64,000 bases of DNA, from contig JAURVB010008927.1 in NCBI GenBank assembly GCA_033002965.1, positions 26,906-90,905 on the forward strand. The letters are read 5' to 3'. The notes under the pieces were generated by a model. The model was not told where the DNA came from and ran no database searches. It worked only from the letters and a program-made list of their open reading frames with translations. The position numbers and the translations under genes are program-made. The first letter of the stretch is position 1. Every line of letters begins with the position of its first letter. The DNA is from Piper betle (lineage: Eukaryota > Streptophyta > Magnoliopsida > Piperales > Piperaceae). Positions 11,721 through 24,440 of the stretch are shown one piece after another.

Positions 11721-12747
11721 ACAATTAAAATGTTTAGCATTTTGAAACGAATTTAAGTCTTTGTTTATCTCAAACTCATGGGCAGGGGCATATGTTAGAC
11801 AGAAGGTTCCAGGAAAATCACTTAGCATGTGTCCCTTCCAACCAAAAACAAAAATTACCATCATGTAAAACGTCAAAGTGTAAATAAAGCATAAGCAAAT
11901 TTACTATTTGATATAATCAAATTTAAAATTTCAAGCTTAAATGTTCACTTGTATTTTTTATCAAAATATTGAAAGGTGCAAATATCAATCATATTTTCTT
12001 TATGTGGTGGGGCTCTTTTATACTAAGCAATAGGTTACCATGAGGTCAGATCTTGTACACGCTTTTATCTAAATGCACATGAAAACTCAGCCCACATGTT
12101 TCACTTTATGGAAAAAAAGAGATAGTAGTGCTAATACTAAATTGTGAAAATTGCAATTCTAATGTAGAATTAAGGTCTCAACCTGCCTTCATAGCCACAA
12201 AAGCTAATGATTTCGGGTTTCAATGGGTTCCTCAACTACCTCATCCCAATAATAACCAATTAAAAAGTTGACAAAATCAAGTGGTATGTGACCTTAGTGA
12301 AAATATGACGACTAACCAATTATGCAAACTCAACAACCATGTAAACTTTCCCAATCCCATAAGATAGTTAGACATACAAACCAGCAATACACATTCAACA
12401 ACCAATTCAACGTTGTCTAATACACTTGCTCAATCCACCAACACGTATGACGCTCAGAAGGCATACCAAGAAAATCAATATGGAACTGACAAAGAACAAT
12501 AAAAGAAAAAGAAAACCCTAAAAACTGCTCAACCAACACATCAAATTCACATGATTTTGGTTCGCCATGAACTAGAACACCATCAAATTTACCTTGCCCA
12601 CAGGCTATCAAGCAACAACAAAAAAGCATATTTAAAAAAAATCCAACGGAGAAGCTTATGATAGCCATTCCACTAACACAACCATTTACGAAGAATTATT
12701 TAAAAGGCGAACCCACAAATACGGATACAAAAGACAAAGAAACCAGG
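11716..12747. repeat. Duplicated block A, copy 2
   Basis: Second copy of SelK intron 1 sequence, joined directly to the end of block B copy 1. At the joint the words ATTCTCTTGTT (B) and TTGTTACAATT (A) overlap by five bases, so the junction shows microhomology. Confidence -1.
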
Positions 12748-12751
12748 TAGT

Positions 12752-13696
12752 ATTATTGTGAGAAACTCTAATGAGTAATACAATTATAATAAATATGTTA
12801 AATTTTGCCCTTTTATAAAGAAATCCTATTACAGGTAGTATTATACTGCAAAATATTTTCTAATAGTAACTAATAATGACAATAAAAGTAAGTAAATAAG
12901 TTTATAAAATTATTGTGGGACTAAATTAACCGCAAGAAAAGAGTCAAAAAAAAAAAAACTCCAACACTTTAGTGTAAAAAGGTTGACTTTACCTCTGCTT
13001 ACAAGAAATTTAAGATGAGTTAAAGGCTTTTTATCTCTATAGAGGCTATTATAATTTTTGATCAAAAGATCATATCTTATTCCTTGGAAAAAGACTCCTT
13101 TCACTATCTTAGTTCACTCGCGGCTGTTAAAGACAACTTTCATCGTGGATGGCCGCGACAACGGTGATGGCAGAAAAATCTACTTGTAATGAAAAGAAAC
13201 AAATACAGTAAGTACATAAATTCACTTGCTTTGAGGGCATAGTCTTTTATCAAGCAGCTGCATTTTTATCCAAAATAATGCACACAAGCTGGTTAGGCAG
13301 TAGACTGATTAATATTAGAGAGCATTTTGTATACGAGCCATAAAATCGAGCATAACAAAAGCTACAAAATAGAAAAGCATTGATAATTAGTATCAATACA
13401 GATTGTGCATGCCTAACTTAAATGCGTATCTAATGGCTAATACATTAATACATATATTACGAAAGCTTTGCTCGGCTGCTCTGGCAAAAGAAAAAGGCCG
13501 CGTTGTTCAGTTTGTAAAATTATTAATATAAAAAAAGTTTGGAAGTTATTTTTGGTTCATAATACATACCAAACTATAGTAATGCACCCCTCAAGTCAAA
13601 TTGACATGATAGTAAACACATGTCAAAAGAGTATGAGCAATTCTGAATACTAAAGCTTGATGTTTACTGAATATATAGGCTTATTCTCTTGTTACA
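12752..13696. repeat. Duplicated block B, copy 2 (inserted between A and C)
   Basis: In copy 1 of the duplication, blocks A and C are separated by only 9 bases. Here a full block B sits between them. The left joint reads CAGGTAGTATTAT, a word that also occurs inside block B (near 10861). The right joint carries 13 extra bases (13697-13709). Confidence -1.
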
Positions 13697-13739
13697 GTAT
13701 AACACTAAATTGAATTGAAGGACGGAGAAGTTCTATCAC

Positions 13740-13758
13740 CGTTCTCGACGTAGGCCAT
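13740..13758 (-). pseudogene. Orphan copy of SelK exon 1
   Basis: An exact copy of the 19-base first coding exon (MAYVENG, start codon at 13758-13756) with the same GT donor and leader sequence. No exon 2 lies between it and the true gene except across block B and the whole first copy. A transcript started here could only encode SelK by splicing over about 5.6 kb. Confidence -1.
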
Positions 13759-14508
13759 GGCGGATTTTGTGTTTGCGATTGCTTCGATCTTCTTCTTCTT
13801 CCAAAGAAAGGGGTTGGAGGACTAGAAGGGAGATGGTCGAGAGGGATCGAGACGAATCGCGTGTTTACTCCAATGAGCGCGCGCCACGCAATGTAAATTT
13901 GGATCTCCGTGACTCTTTTCATAAACCGGTATTATTTAGTGTTATACTCGGCTTAACTTGATTTAAAGTTTATATTTTAAATATTTAAGTTCGAACTTAA
14001 CTCGAATTCGAATCTTATAAGCCGAATTTAAATAAAGTTATGTTTTGACTCAGCTCGACTCGGCTATAATTCAAACTTAACTCAAATTTGACTTGTAGCT
14101 CAACTCGAATTCGACTCGATAAAATAATATAATAATATAGTTTTTATATTATATTATTTTTATTTATATATATATATAATAAAATAAAAAATAAGTGAAA
14201 TAGTTGAGATGGTATTTATTTAAGTTAATGACCTCTAGGTCGTGGGTTCAATCTATATTAATTGTATATTTTTTAAAGTAAGGTACTTTTAATTTTGAAT
14301 CGAGCTGTTTTTGAGCTCACAAACGAGCTGGGTTCGAGCTCGAGAAAATTAAACAATTTAAGTATATTTGAACTCGAGTCGAACTCAAACATATATGTTC
14401 AAAACAAAACTTGTTTGATCTCGAGTCGAGTTCGAATAAATTTCGAACTATTCGAGTCGAGTTCAAACACAAATTAAACCCGGCTCACTCGCTTGATTAG
14501 CACCCCTA

Positions 14509-14516
14509 CACACAAC
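14509..14516. other. 8-bp target-site duplication, left (CACACAAC)
   Basis: CACACAAC flanks both ends of the 910-bp element (also at 15427-15434). It occurs once at the empty counterpart near 10411. Confidence -1.
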
Positions 14517-15426
14517 CATGGTTGCATAAATCGGAATCGGAATCGGAATCGGTTTTCCATGGAATCGGAATCGGAATCGGAATCGGTCTGAATCGGCCAA
14601 GAATCGGTTCAGTTGAATCGGTCCAAATTAATTTAATCGGTCATATATAATAATTTGACAATTTACAATATAAATATATTAAAATTGGGTATTGATGTTA
14701 TTTTTATATTATTCTATGTATTATAGTTTATGATATTTTTTAAATATTTTTTAAGATTTTTTAAAATTATTTAGAATTAATTATTATTTTTGACTCGGGT
14801 TAGACTCGAGTCAACTTTTAATTACGAGAATGCCACCCTCCCCTCTCTACCCCCGCTGCCGCCGGCGGCCCGGTCGGCGGCGAGCCTCGCGGCGGCGATG
14901 TCGGCAGCCCGGTCGGACGAACCGTTGGCCGGCGGAATCGCGGCAGAAGCGCGGCGGAATCGCGGCGGAAGCGTCGGACGGCGGAAGGTGAGTTCGGAAC
15001 GGGCGCAGCGTCGGACGGCGGTGGGGTGGTCGGAAGGTCGGGCGGAGCGTCGGGCGGCGGAATCGCGGCGGAATCGCTGCGGAATCGGGCGGAAGCGCGG
15101 CGGAGGGCGGCGGAGCGAACGCGGCGGCAGAATCGGGGGAGAGGGTTTGATTTAGGTTTTTAAATCCAAATTACCATTTTGCTCATGCTTAAATAATTTA
15201 ATAAAAATTATACCTAGGGTATTTTGGTAATTTTCTAAAAAAACCGATTCTGATTTAAATCGGCCGATTCCGATTCCGATTTAAATCGGTCGGAATCGGC
15301 CGAAACGGGCCGATTCACGACCCGATTCGGGGCCGACCGAGTCGGCCCCGAAATCGGATCGGCGCGACGCCGATCCGATTTAAATCGGCCGATTCCGCAC
15401 GGAATCGGCCGATTTTTTCAACTATG
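14517..15426. mobile_element. Non-autonomous hAT-type DNA transposon
   Basis: 910 bp. The left end is CATGGTTGCATAAATCGG, and the reverse complement of the right end is CATAGTTGAAAAAATCGG, matching at 15 of 18 positions. The 8-bp target duplication CACACAAC fits the hAT superfamily. The undisturbed copy of the surrounding block (near 10411) has a single CACACAAC and no insert. Inside are tandem GGAATC/ATCGG repeats near both ends and a GC-rich middle (about 14830-15150), whose open frame is arginine-rich low complexity. No transposase motifs are seen, so it would need a partner. Superfamily call is from TIR and TSD only. Confidence -1.
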
Positions 15427-15800
15427 CACACAACCCCCTACCCCAACTCACACAATTCTATTGGTTTTTAATAAAACTTATTAAAAAAAAACAAAAGAAT
15501 AATAATTTTTTTAATAAAAGAATAATAATAACTATCTAAATACCCTTGTCAACATTTGAAACTTATTAATAATGTATATTAAGAACATATGAAATTAACT
15601 CCAAAAAATAAAATAATAATCTTAATTGAATAACAATTAATAAGTAAAAATTTTAATTTGACTAAAATTTTAATAATTAAAATTTATTGTTTTAAAGATT
15701 TTTAATTAAGATAGAATTATATTCTAATTTTCTCCTGATATAAATAACAAATAAATAAATATAAATATTAATTTATACAAAAATTTTAAGCTAAGTATGC

Positions 15801-16741
15801 ATTATTGTGAGAAACTCTAATGAGTAATACAATTATAATAAATATGTTAAATTTTGCCCTTTTATAAAGAAATCCTACTACAGGTAGTATTATACTACAA
15901 AATATTTTCTAATAGTAACTAATAATGATAATAAAAGTAAGTAAATAAGTTTATAAAATTATTGTGGGACTAAATTAACCGCAAGAAAAGAGTCAAAAAA
16001 AAAAAACTCCAACACTTAAGTGTAAAAAGGTTGACTTTACCTCTGCTTACAAGAAATTTAAGATGAGTTACAGGCTTTTTATCCCTATAGAGGCTATTGT
16101 AATTTTTGATCAAAAGATCATATCTTATTCCTTGGAAAAAGACTCCTTTCACTATCTTAATTCGCTCGTGGCTGTTTAAGACAATTTTCATCGTGGATGG
16201 CCGCGACAACGGTGATGGCAGAAAAATCTACTTGTAATGAAAAGAAACAAATACAGTAAGTACATAAATTCACTTGCTTTGAGGGCATAGTCTTTTATCA
16301 AGCAGCTGCTGTTTTATCCAAAATAATGCACACAAGCTGGTTAGCCAGTGGACTTATTAATATTAGAGAGCATTATGTATACAAGCCATATAATCGAGCA
16401 TAACAAAAGCTACAAAATAGAAAAGCATTGACAATTAGTATCAATACAGATTGTACATGCCCAACTTAAATGCGTGTCTAATGGCTAATACATTAATACA
16501 TATATTACGAAAGCTTTGCTCGGCTGCTCTGGCAAAAGAAAAAGGCCGCGTTGTTCAGTTTGTAAAATTATTAATATAAAAAAAGTTTGGAAGTTATTTT
16601 TGGTTCATAATACATACCAAACTATAGTAATGCACCCCTCAAGTCAAATTGACATGATAGTAAACACATGTCAAAAGAGTATGAGCAATTCTGAATACTA
16701 AAGCTTGATGTTTACTGAATATATAGGCTTATTCTCTTGTT
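15801..16741. repeat. Duplicated block B, copy 3, abutting UFM1
   Basis: Third copy, ending ATTCTCTTGTTGC about 60 bp from the UFM1 stop codon. It has a few more differences from copies 1 and 2 than those have from each other. In the ancestral order this block probably lay between the SelK upstream region and UFM1. Confidence -1.
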
Positions 16742-16801
16742 GCAAAAATGCTTCAGAACATACAGAACAGTGAATTGAAGTATCCATAAAATCGAATCAA
16801 A

Positions 16802-18130
16802 TCATAAATCAGCAACGGTTCCAACTCTATCTCGGGGTATCAGGCGCAATTCTGAACCATGCTTCAAAAACACATTGCCTGAAATTTCATCCACCAACAA
16901 GGATGTCAAACCTGTACCCAATGACTGTATACAATACATGGTATATATATATATTAGCCTTGTGCTACCCATGCTTGATCCACCTGTTGTGTTACCATGA
17001 AGCTATTTATAAGAAGAAATAATACATGATATAAATCAAATACTCCCATTTAAAGAAAAAATAAAATCATCATAGTGGATCATTACATGGCATGCTTAAT
17101 CATCGAACATGATATCAACAGCACACACATAAACATGTCTCCTAAACAATTAAAAAGAAGATAGACAAACCACAAGCAAGAATTATGTGCTCATAAACTA
17201 TAACCAACAAATCATAAGCAAGAATTATGTGCTCATAAACTATAACCAACAAATCATAAGCAAGAATTATGTGCTCATACACTATAACCAAATGAAGAGC
17301 GGGACCTAGAAAATAAAACAAAAACTGAAACGCTATGCAGATGTATCTGGAAAACATACCAGCGCTTTGTTGAGGATTGATGCCCACACCATCTGCATAG
17401 CAAAAATCATTTATTTAGAAAAATGAAACACAAGTACAACTAACTTAACAATATATAACATCTTCCTATAACAAAATTGACGAAGATCTACATGCAAACA
17501 TGATGGATGCATTTGACATGAATCTCCAGTCAGAGACATTATAAAAAATAGATGATGCCTGTGACATGTCTGATTCATTTTTTTTTTTTGAAAGAAGAAT
17601 ATGCATGTCACTCACAATAAATTCCCAAAACTGAAATTCGACATCCCTCTAAGAAAAAGCCCTCTCCAGCCAATCATCAATCTCCAAAATTCCATTGAAT
17701 TCTTAGATATCCAAGCATCAAAATCAATCCATTTTTACAGTTTCTTCATTGATAAAGGAAATAAGAATAAAAAAATCACAAATTTTCACCATTTGTAATG
17801 ATTGCACTGGTCTGGGGTGGGACCTTGAACTCCTCCGCTGCAAATTTTAACACTGCCGTGAATGGTGCCTCCTCGGGAACACTAAATCTGAAAACCACAA
17901 CATGCAAATTCCACAAAAAAATTAAAAATTTCAGAAACTCCCAAATTGGCACAAAAAAACCACACAACTGAAAGATAAAACCCTGAAATAATTGAAAACA
18001 TTTTTTTTTTTTTGCAAAATTTGAGAGGAGATTGGAAGAGAAAGAGAGAGTGGATATCATACACTTTGAAGGGGAGCTTGGGATCGGAGGTGAGAATGAC
18101 TTTAAAGGAGACCTTCCCACCACTCGACAT
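16802..18130 (-). CDS. UFM1: Ubiquitin-fold modifier 1 (UFM1)
   Basis: Four coding exons on the minus strand: 18130-18063, 17887-17790, 17392-17360 and 16878-16802. All introns are GT-AG, and the total is 276 nt (91 aa plus stop). Key stretches are [60 protein letters not shown] and [17 protein letters not shown]. The conserved RDRVG ends the ubiquitin fold, and TVADL after the glycine would be trimmed by a UFSP-type protease to expose it. UFM1 is then activated by UBA5, passed to UFC1 and ligated by UFL1, with the ribosomal protein uL24/RPL26 at the ER as the best-known target. A leader intron is likely (18133-19423). Size and residues match the family throughout; no lesions are seen. Confidence -1.
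17174..17290. repeat. 42-bp tandem repeat, three units, in a UFM1 intron
   Basis: Units begin at 17174, 17216 and 17258, each starting AAGCAAGAATTATGTGCTC. The third unit is truncated and has one base change. The repeat lies in the last intron of UFM1 (16879-17359). Confidence -1.
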
Positions 18131-18132
18131 AC

Positions 18133-19423
18133 CTGATCTGCTCCGATTTTGTGTCTACAAAAACCTTCACAACCATCAAATTAATCCACTTGATTTGGTT
18201 ATGAATCATTAAATTTAACACAAAATACCCATCCATGACAATAGAACAACAATTTAATCACAATTTTCAAACCAAAACAAACAAATTCCTGCCCAAAAAA
18301 TTCAAACTTCCAAGAATTTTAAATGAGCAGAATAAAACCCAAAAACTAACACCTTGTTTGGTTGCTTAAAAGAAAATATATAGAAACCTAAACAAAATAA
18401 ATAGCAAAATGAACTAAATTACGCTCACAAGGTGGAAAAACTAGTAAAACAACAAGGCAAGCAAGAAATAGGCTAAGGAATCAAACTATCCAAATAACAA
18501 CAGAAAAAGGGAAGAAAAAACTAAACTAGACTAACAGCTAAAATAGATCAACAAAGCAAAGCAAGAAACAGTAACAACAACACAAACTAAACAAGAGACA
18601 AGAGAGCCACAACACGAAGCACAGCCCCAAAACACTAGCAAGTGCTAATTGAGAAGTTTCACGACAAGAATAACAAACACACCGAATTATGTGCAATGAA
18701 TTTAGCCCACATCGAGCAACCTAAAATCAATAGCCTCACCAATTACAACCAACCAACTCCAAACACAGTCACTAACACACTCAACAAAAATCTAAGTAAG
18801 AATAACCTTAAATCAACAATCATTAACTAACCAGGGCAATTCCCGTGATTAAATCCGCAAACAGCATAACAAACATCCAAGACATATAATTCTAACCTAG
18901 AAACAACTTAAGAACGATAAACCACACAAACTAGCACAAAACCTTAACCATGATAATCATAAATTAACATTAAAACACCAACAAGACATCAAATCAATAT
19001 AGACAAGGTCTAAACAATTAGACAGGTCATACTATCAATGACAAACCAAGAAACAAAAACAATGATCATTAACGCACCATTTAAATGTACCACTGCAATA
19101 ACACAAACCAGCAAACATGAAAGGCATGCTAATTACCACTAACTAATCCACAGCTAGCACAAAAACTATTAAATAAATGGACACGACCCTCTAATCAGCC
19201 CATAAACATCAAACAAGAAAGACAAAACAAACCCCCCAAATAGGAACCCCAAATATCTAAAAAGGCTAAAAACAATCTAATCCATACAACCCATCAAGAA
19301 AACAAGAACATCATGATCATAGCATAATTAATGCAACCATCCACAAGCCATAATTTAAAGCCTGCAGTGAACAATGGCAGGAATCAGGAAAAGGGGAGAA
19401 GGATCAGAAGATGAGAGAGACAC
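18133..19423 (-). other. Probable 5' leader intron of UFM1
   Basis: A donor reading GAG|GTGTCTC at 19424/19423 and an acceptor reading GATCAG|GT next to the start codon (18133/18132) would remove about 1.3 kb of A-rich, gene-less sequence. A GC-rich leader exon at about 19425-19530 lies next to a TATA-like box. Inference from splice-site words only. Confidence -1.
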
Positions 19424-19552
19424 CTCTCAGGTAGAATTTTGATGGCCGGAGAAGAGAAATCCACGCCGGAAGGTTGGCCGCGCCGGAAAAGGGTTGGGGC
19501 GGTGGAGGGGTCGAAAGAGCAAAAGTAGGGCGAGCGCTCGTTGCTCTCACCT

Positions 19553-19561
19553 GTATATATT
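19553..19561 (-). promoter_or_regulatory. TATA-like box for UFM1
   Basis: Minus-strand TATATACA just upstream of the GC-rich leader exon. Placement fits a start near 19525. Moderate support only. Confidence -1.
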
Positions 19562-19564
19562 TGT

Positions 19565-22500
19565 TTTATTTTCTATTTGGGGACGTTTTTTTTTTTAAGC
19601 CGAAAACGAAAATTATATTAATATTTTAAAAAAATATTTTCGATAAAAAAATAGAAACCAATAATAATAATAATAATAATTAGACAGGATAAAAAATTTT
19701 AATGGTATAAGGTTTAAGCCACATTAAATTTTTAAAAATATGCATATTCGTCTAACTCAATCGAAGTGTTATCATGGGCCGGTAGTAGATTGTATTGGTT
19801 TTGATGTCGACCCCACTAGGCCAAAAATCAAAATAAATGATATATTTTTTAAACATTTAAAATGATTTAGATTAGGCAAACATAATTTATTTTAAACTTT
19901 AAAACTAAATTAGAGGGTATTCTTGTTATTAGAGAGAATTTTATCATTTGAAAATTAGACTATTAGTCATGATTTTTTTACCAATAGATAATATCAAATA
20001 ATATTCTCACTTTAATAGTGAAAAGCTCTGTATTTTAATTAATTTAGATGTTGTGCCTATATTAGAGAGAGATTTCGATTTTAAAAGACATTGAATAATC
20101 AAGAAATGGATTATATTAATTTTATTATAGTTTGACCGGTTGAATTTCTTATTTTTATTCAATGCATAATTTTTAGCTTCTCTTTTGATTTATTAACATA
20201 AGAGATGGTGTTATTTAGCTTGCATTTGAAGTTGATAGTACTTGTTGCATTTTTTTTAATTTAATAATTATTTTATAACATTGTCAGGATGATGTATATG
20301 ATATGAAATATGTTTCACAAAGTTCATAATATATACAATAAAAATAAAATTTAGAACCAACTTATTAAAGTATTTCTAGTCTGAATTTATTTTATCAAAA
20401 ATTTTAAAGAAAAATTGGAGCACTAATGTAATTGTTCGCCCAATTGATCTAAGTATAAATTGATAAGCTTATAAAGATCAGTCCCAACTGCAAATTAACG
20501 GGCTTGATTTTTATTCAAAAATAATAAATATTGAAGTTGAACATCATATTGTATAAATTTCAACCGTAAATCACATGGATAAATCTAAATTTACAAATTT
20601 GAAGAGCTTTTTACTCAAAAAGAAAAAAATGATTTGTTTTGTATATTACAAGATAGCAAGATAATTATGTTTGATTATAAAAAAAGAAAATTTTATTATA
20701 ATGACAAAACTACCATCCGAATTATTATTTTACAACATAAAAAATTAAAAGGGTCATCAAAGGTTTCCCAATTCCCTAACATACTATGATTGGATCTCTT
20801 AGCCAAAATTGACAGAAGCATGGCTAGACCTGGCCGAACTCTAGCCAAATGGTGCAACCGTATCTAGTTTGATCTTGTTATTTTGGCTAATATCGGTAGA
20901 GTTCAGCAAACTCTAGTTCAGTCAGTAGAGCTCCAATGGCCTTATTTTTTTAGAAAATAATAATTGGGAGAGTAATTTTATTATTATAATAATGATTTTC
21001 CCTTTTGGTAATTAGATATAATTCTTTGCTATCTTATAATATTTAAAAAAATCTTTATTTTTTTGACTAAAAACTCAAATTTAAAATATTTAATTTATTA
21101 TTATTCATCATTTATATTGATAATTTATAAGAAAATTATTAATTTTAGTCAAACATTTTGCTCTAAAGTGGAACTAAAACATACAGTAATTCAAGCTTAT
21201 TATTTTTTAAACATAAAATAACATTTCATCTTTGGTATAAAAGGCAGGTATAGAAGGCGAATCAACTCATAAGTACAAATTCTTCCTTTACGAAATAAGA
21301 AAAATACAACTTAAGTGTCTGTCAATTGTTGCAAGAATCAATTTTTTTGGCAACCTCCATTCTACATCTCTTTTATTCTATTTTATTTTTCATGCTCTAT
21401 CGTTACCTTAACTCAATGTTCAAGTTCGATGACGCTTCACTTTAAAGCCCACATATAATTATAAGAAATATATCAAGCCAAAAAAATTTTAAAAAAGAAG
21501 AAAAGAAGAACAAAAAATTATAACAAATTCATGCATAAATTGATTTCTATTTGTTAGTTCTGAACATGCCCAAGTAAAATAAATCCAGAAACACCATCAT
21601 CATTCCGCGGTGATAAGCAAAAAGACAGCAAAATTACCATATATATCAAAGTAAAATGACAACATATTAATCCCTTGCCAGAGAAACAATGGGACAACTA
21701 GCAAGACTCATGACTTACTGATTGTAAAGAGCGACGATAGACTAGAGAGTTCATGGCCACTAATCTTTTCCTAGTTTTAGCTAATCTACTCTATGTATTT
21801 TTTTGTCATCTATTTGAAAACATGAGTAATACTTATTTTCATCGAACAAGGTATTATTCATGTCTTTCTAATTAACTTTGGGTAAAATTCGGTTATTTAT
21901 AGTCAAAATTCTATGGTTAATCGGACACGATCAAACATAGTCAAAATTAAAAGTTATTTTCATCTCATAATTATTGTATTATCTAATTATTTCTACTATT
22001 ATATATACTAATTTGTTTTAGAAAAGATTAATACACCAATTATACAATCACTGCCTCTTTCATTTTTCTTAATTTCTCTCATATCAATTAACATAAAAAA
22101 TATAATTATTTTTTTAATATTTGAATAAGTAAACTTTATATTATAAGGAAAAAGTTCAAAACCTAAGGTATCAATGATAATTTGGTACTGAACTTTAAAA
22201 ATAGTGTCGATATAATTAATTTCTAATTCTTATCTGTCACTTGGTCGAATAAAGAAATGTCTATGCTTAGTTTATTTTCCTTTTATCATAATTAGTTAGT
22301 CGAATTCAGTCATAAACACATCGGATGTTGGTCAGACATGGTCATTCATTTGTTCATGCCCACCGCTAATTCCCCACCTTTAATAATATTGTTTAATTTT
22401 ACTTTTTGAGACCGGAGAGGTGAGATATATTCAGACATAACTATTTGTGCCACTTCTTTAATTATATAAATTAAAGAGATGCTAGAATATAAGGTCTTAC

Positions 22501-24440
22501 TATAAGTGACACTTTTACCATTTTGTCATTGGTTTAATGGATAATATGAGGTTAAATTTTCACTACTTTATATATCATATTGTAAACTAGCAATATTAAG
22601 TTAGTTACAGTGATTTAAAATAACTTTTCACCTACAACATATAAAATGTTCCAACTATCCAAACTTTCGTAAATTAGCTAGCTAGAGTTACAATCTAGAA
22701 AATAAGTAAATAAAAAATCTAAATTGATAATCTCTTTGAACCAAGGCTTTGATAACTTAAAGTATTAAGATTAGGGTTGAAGTAGAGATGAGTTTTATAA
22801 TCATACATATGTAAAATGACTAAATATCCCTCAATTAATTCAATAAAACGATTACACAGTAGAGCCTTGTACAGTTATTGTTTCTATTATTTAAGTTAGC
22901 TTGGTCAAATTAATTGAATTTTTCATCGTTTTGTGAATATGTTCTTCATTTATGTTCTAATATTTAATTCGGATCCCTTGATAAACCGGTAAATAGGGTA
23001 ACTATTTACGCTATCCATAGGTGACGCCTAAATTAGGTAGAAAAAAGAGTAGTTATATGGAAAGATATCTAACCTTTGTTTTGCAGTAGCTCACACTCTA
23101 GGAATATCCCCGGCATATTTCTATTAGTACTCTTAGAACTTTCTTCTAACCTTTTTTTATGTTTAATTTTTCCTTATCTGTGCAGTGTATACATAACCCG
23201 ACAGAATTAAAAGTGACGGGTAATTCGATCTTATCCTCACAATCTATGACATGCTAACACCCATTACTAACGATACAATAACCAATCTAAAACTCAAAAT
23301 TAAGAACTGAGCAGGTTTCAAGTCACCAACTAGTTACTATTTCCTGCACAACCTAGAGAAGCATTTTCTAGCTACACATCTCCTCAACACAACTGTGCCA
23401 TCATCAAACATGAATATGATTACTAATTTAATCACACCTCTCACCAACTTGCCAATTGATTTTGTAGTGGTGATCAGTACACCGAAATACAATTGTCGTA
23501 TTAGCTGCCACAAATGATTGACCTATCATGTTGATTAGTTTCAACATTTCAGTAATTAATCAAACAAAACCAGGTATTGTATAGCTGCTAAAAAGATTTT
23601 TGAGCATTTGTATAATTAATTAGCACTCAAGGAGGCTAGGGCAAGTATATTAAAATTTGCCTACCAATTGTAACATATGATGTAGAATCTTTATGACTTG
23701 TTGGTTTACTTATTAAGCGCACAATGCAAACAAGCAAATTCAGTGTAAAGCGTCGTAATTGGTGGTAACGCTCTTGACTCGAGGACTTGATAAGTTTAAT
23801 TTCGAAACTTTTAGCTGTGCGTGTCGAGTATTGACACATTTAATAACTTCCTAATTATATACATGAAATATGGACTCGTAATGTTCTTCTCTTTCACTTC
23901 CACCGTTCTCCGATTTGTAGAAAATAAACGTCTTGTTAATGCAGCTTTCACGAGTAAAAAATTGGGCTTTTATCTTGGAAATCTTGTGGCAAAAGCCTAA
24001 ATTCCAATCGCTTGTAAAATGTAAAGTATGTGACTCGATACTTGTAAAATGATAAAGAATATATATAGACTCAATATATGGAGACTCCTCTCTCAACTTC
24101 ACATCCAGGGAAGATGTAAAGTCAAGAGTTATCTTTGATTAGTACACGCTATAAGAAGTTGACTGATCACGTGTAAGTTCAATGTAATAAGATGATACTA
24201 AGAAGTCACTAATTACAGATAAGTACAACTTTGTCCCCTTTTAGGTTTGTATCACAAGAAAACTGCTAATTTTTCCAATTTTTTTTCAAGGCAAGTGTAC
24301 TTATATTAAAGAAGCAAAAACAACATCTAGAGCACTAACAAAACTGCTCGAGCAAGCTTGTCGGACAAAATATTTATATTCTTCGGTAAACCGAGAGACC
24401 CGGATTTGTTTGGATTGATAGATTTTGAAATAAAAAAATG
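19565..24440. other. AT-rich intergenic spacer
   Basis: Nearly 4.9 kb with no recognisable gene on either strand. It contains an (AAT)n stretch near 19661-19680 and many short homopolymer runs. Open frames at 23636-24102 (minus) have no family features that I recognise. Confidence -1.

Larger units (their letters stand above)
13710..15800. repeat. Duplicated block C, copy 2, interrupted by a hAT-type element
   Basis: Same start (TTGAATTGAAGGACGG) and order as 9650-10780, including the CTCGAGTCGAACTCGAA-rich part at about 13950-14490. It is interrupted by 910 bp at 14517-15426, after which homology resumes exactly. Confidence -1.

Noticed and set aside
14790..15155. 121-codon arginine-rich frame inside the hAT-type element
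   Set aside because: Composition is explained by GGCGGAATCGC-type repeats; no transposase or other motif.
11495..16701. Identical 61-codon frames at 11495, 13468 and 16516
   Set aside because: Identity follows from recent block duplication, not protein conservation; no domain or Kozak support.
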